6,959 nucleotides of DNA from Clostridia bacterium (lineage in GTDB: Bacteria > Bacillota > Clostridia > Oscillospirales > CAG-272), in the NCBI GenBank assembly GCA_017624795.1, contig JAGAMJ010000109.1, forward strand, positions 1 through 6,959, written 5' to 3'. The position numbers and the translations under genes were made by a program. Shown one piece after another: positions 5,710 through 6,959 of this stretch (the stretch's first letter is position 1; every line of letters begins with the position of its first letter). Under the pieces are notes generated by a model, which saw only the letters and a list, made by a program, of their open reading frames with translations, did not search any database and was not told the DNA's origin.

Positions 5710-6959
5710 GTGGTCCGTATTACCGAGGTCACACAGGGCAGCCGTGCCGAGAGGGCAGGTGTGCGGGCGGGCGATACGCTGCTTGCCATCAACGAAAACG
5801 CGATCGCCGACGTGCTGGATTATCGCTTCTATTTGGCGGAGCCCACCGTCACCCTTTCCCTCTCGCGAGAGGGCAAGCCCTATACCGTCACGCTTCACAA
5901 GGGTGTTTACGACGATGTGGGGCTTGAATTTGAAACGCCGCTGATGGACAAAAAGCAGTGCTGCGCCAATCGCTGCATCTTCTGCTTCATCGACCAGCTT
6001 CCCAAAGGGCTGCGCCCCTCGCTTTATTTCAAGGACGACGATTCCCGTCTTTCCTTTCTGCACGGCAACTATATCACCCTGACCAATATGCGCGAAAGTG
6101 ATATCGACCGCATCATCAAAATGCACATTTCGCCCGTAAACGTGTCGATCCACACAACAGACCCACAGCTCCGCTGTGAAATGATGAAAAACAAGCGCGC
6201 GGGTGAGGTGCTTGCCTACCTTGACAAAATGGCAAAGGCAGGCATTCGCCTTTGCGGACAGATCGTGCTGTGCCGCGGCATCAACGACGGCGAGGCGCTG
6301 CTGCGCTCGATGCGGGACCTTGCAAAGCTGCACCCTGCGATGAGCAGCGTGTCGATCGTGCCCGCGGGGCTGACGCGCTTTCGTGACGGGTTATTCCCCC
6401 TCACCCCCTTCACCCGCGAGGAATGTCGCACCGTGATCGGGGCGGTGAACGCCTTTGGCGACGAATGTGAACACACGCTTGGCAGCCGCATCTTCTGCTG
6501 CGCTGACGAATTTTACCTCAAAGGCGAGCTGCCTTTGCCCGACGAGGGCTATTACGGCGACTACGAACAGATCGAAAACGGCGTCGGGCTGCTGCGCTCG
6601 CTGATGGCGGAATTCGGGCGGGAGCTGGAATACCTTGACGACTATATCCCTGCAAACGGGATTGAAAGCCGCCGCGTTTCCATCGCGACGGGCAAAGCCG
6701 CCGCCCCCACGCTGCAAGCTCTTGCCGACACGCTCACGCGCCGCGTGGGGGGGCTGTCGGTCACGGTACATGAGATCCAAAACGACTTTTTCGGCGAGGA
6801 GATCACCGTATCGGGGCTGCTGACGGGGCACGACGTTGCAAAGCAGCTTTGCGGCAAGGACCTTGGCGACGAGCTGCTGATCCCCGCCGCGATGCTGCGC
6901 GCCGAGGGTGACCTGTTCCTTTGCGGTATGACGCCAAAGGCGCTTTCCGACACGCTGCA
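5710..6959 (+). CDS. DUF512 protein: PDZ-like domain plus radical SAM-type cysteine cluster (C-terminus cut off by window end)
   Basis: 416 codons are open from GTG with no stop, so the gene continues past the window; the C-terminal end, probably a few tens of residues, is missing. Residues 1-65 form a PDZ-like domain (VRITEVTQGS, AGVRAGDTLLAING-like, FYLAEPTVTLSL). Next is a Cx3Cx2C cluster, Cys85, Cys89 and Cys92 in CCANRCIFCF, expected to hold a [4Fe-4S] cluster and S-adenosylmethionine as in radical SAM enzymes. The block FIDQLPKGLRPSLYFKDDD, then RLSFLHGNYITLTN (113-126) and GQIVLCRGINDG (183-194), are hallmarks of this widespread Firmicutes family. The DUF512 part proper runs from about residue 220 (GLTRFRDGLFPL, CADEFYLKGELPLP, ENGVGLLRSLM). 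Its biochemical role is unknown; in many Firmicutes it sits beside the ribosome-assembly GTPase gene der, which would lie outside this window if present. Confidence 0.93.
   Translation, partial: MVRITEVTQGSRAERAGVRAGDTLLAINENAIADVLDYRFYLAEPTVTLSLSREGKPYTVTLHKGVYDDVGLEFETPLMDKKQCCANRCIFCFIDQLPKGLRPSLYFKDDDSRLSFLHGNYITLTNMRESDIDRIIKMHISPVNVSIHTTDPQLRCEMMKNKRAGEVLAYLDKMAKAGIRLCGQIVLCRGINDGEALLRSMRDLAKLHPAMSSVSIVPAGLTRFRDGLFPLTPFTREECRTVIGAVNAFGDECEHTLGSRIFCCADEFYLKGELPLPDEGYYGDYEQIENGVGLLRSLMAEFGRELEYLDDYIPANGIESRRVSIATGKAAAPTLQALADTLTRRVGGLSVTVHEIQNDFFGEEITVSGLLTGHDVAKQLCGKDLGDELLIPAAMLRAEGDLFLCGMTPKALSDTL

Noticed and set aside
5667..5944. Two overlapping short plus-strand ORFs (5667-5927 and 5708-5944) at the start of the DUF512 gene
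   Set aside because: They are other frames of the DUF512 coding region. The frame from 5710 continues to the window end with strong family motifs; these stop early and encode Arg/Gly-rich sequence.
1..6959. Mobile element, phage, CRISPR, toxin-antitoxin or defence system
   Set aside because: No transposase, integrase, cas, toxin or defence-type domain, and no terminal inverted repeats or spaced direct-repeat arrays, were seen in any frame. Codon style appears even across the genes.

Overview
The window reads like a low-redundancy chromosomal segment from a Clostridia-type Firmicute, probably a gut Oscillospirales/Ruminococcaceae relative. This is inferred from G-rich Shine-Dalgarno sequences, sigma-A type promoters, a Firmicutes-style DUF512 (PDZ plus radical SAM) protein, a clostridial extracellular transglutaminase-like protein, and G/C-rich third codon positions. 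The taxonomic call is inference only. I see no rRNA, tRNA, insertion sequence, CRISPR array or phage gene, and coding density is high.

Layout: (1) 1-368, + strand, the C-terminal end of peptide chain release factor 2 (prfB) with its GGQ motif. It is followed after 45 nt by a secreted or membrane-anchored transglutaminase-like protein (414-1784). (2) A strong two-sided hairpin terminator (about 1797-1835) separates it from a minus-strand pair that faces it: an AraC-family regulator (3483 to 2632) and a PHP-domain metallophosphoesterase (2577 to 1867). (3) A divergent control region (3484-3633) lies between the regulator and a plus-strand short-chain dehydrogenase (3634-4458) of the D-mannonate oxidoreductase/fructuronate reductase-like (UxuB/YjmF) type. 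(4) A second two-sided hairpin (4500-4538) separates that gene from a facing family 8 glycosyltransferase (5547 to 4537). (5) A second divergent control region (5548-5709), with two near-perfect promoters back to back, leads rightwards into a DUF512 radical SAM protein (5710 to beyond the window end).

The most coherent functional unit is the centre: AraC regulator, PHP hydrolase and SDR oxidoreductase. The SDR family suggests hexuronate/sugar-acid catabolism. The 150-nt region between regulator and SDR contains two identical 10-nt direct repeats exactly 21 nt apart. One overlaps the regulator's own -35 box and the other sits next to the weak -35 region of the SDR promoter, the geometry expected of an AraC-family operator. 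The other genes (prfB, DUF512, GT8, transglutaminase) look like independent neighbours. Nothing here convincingly forms a wholly new system; the AraC/PHP/SDR locus is the part most worth following up.
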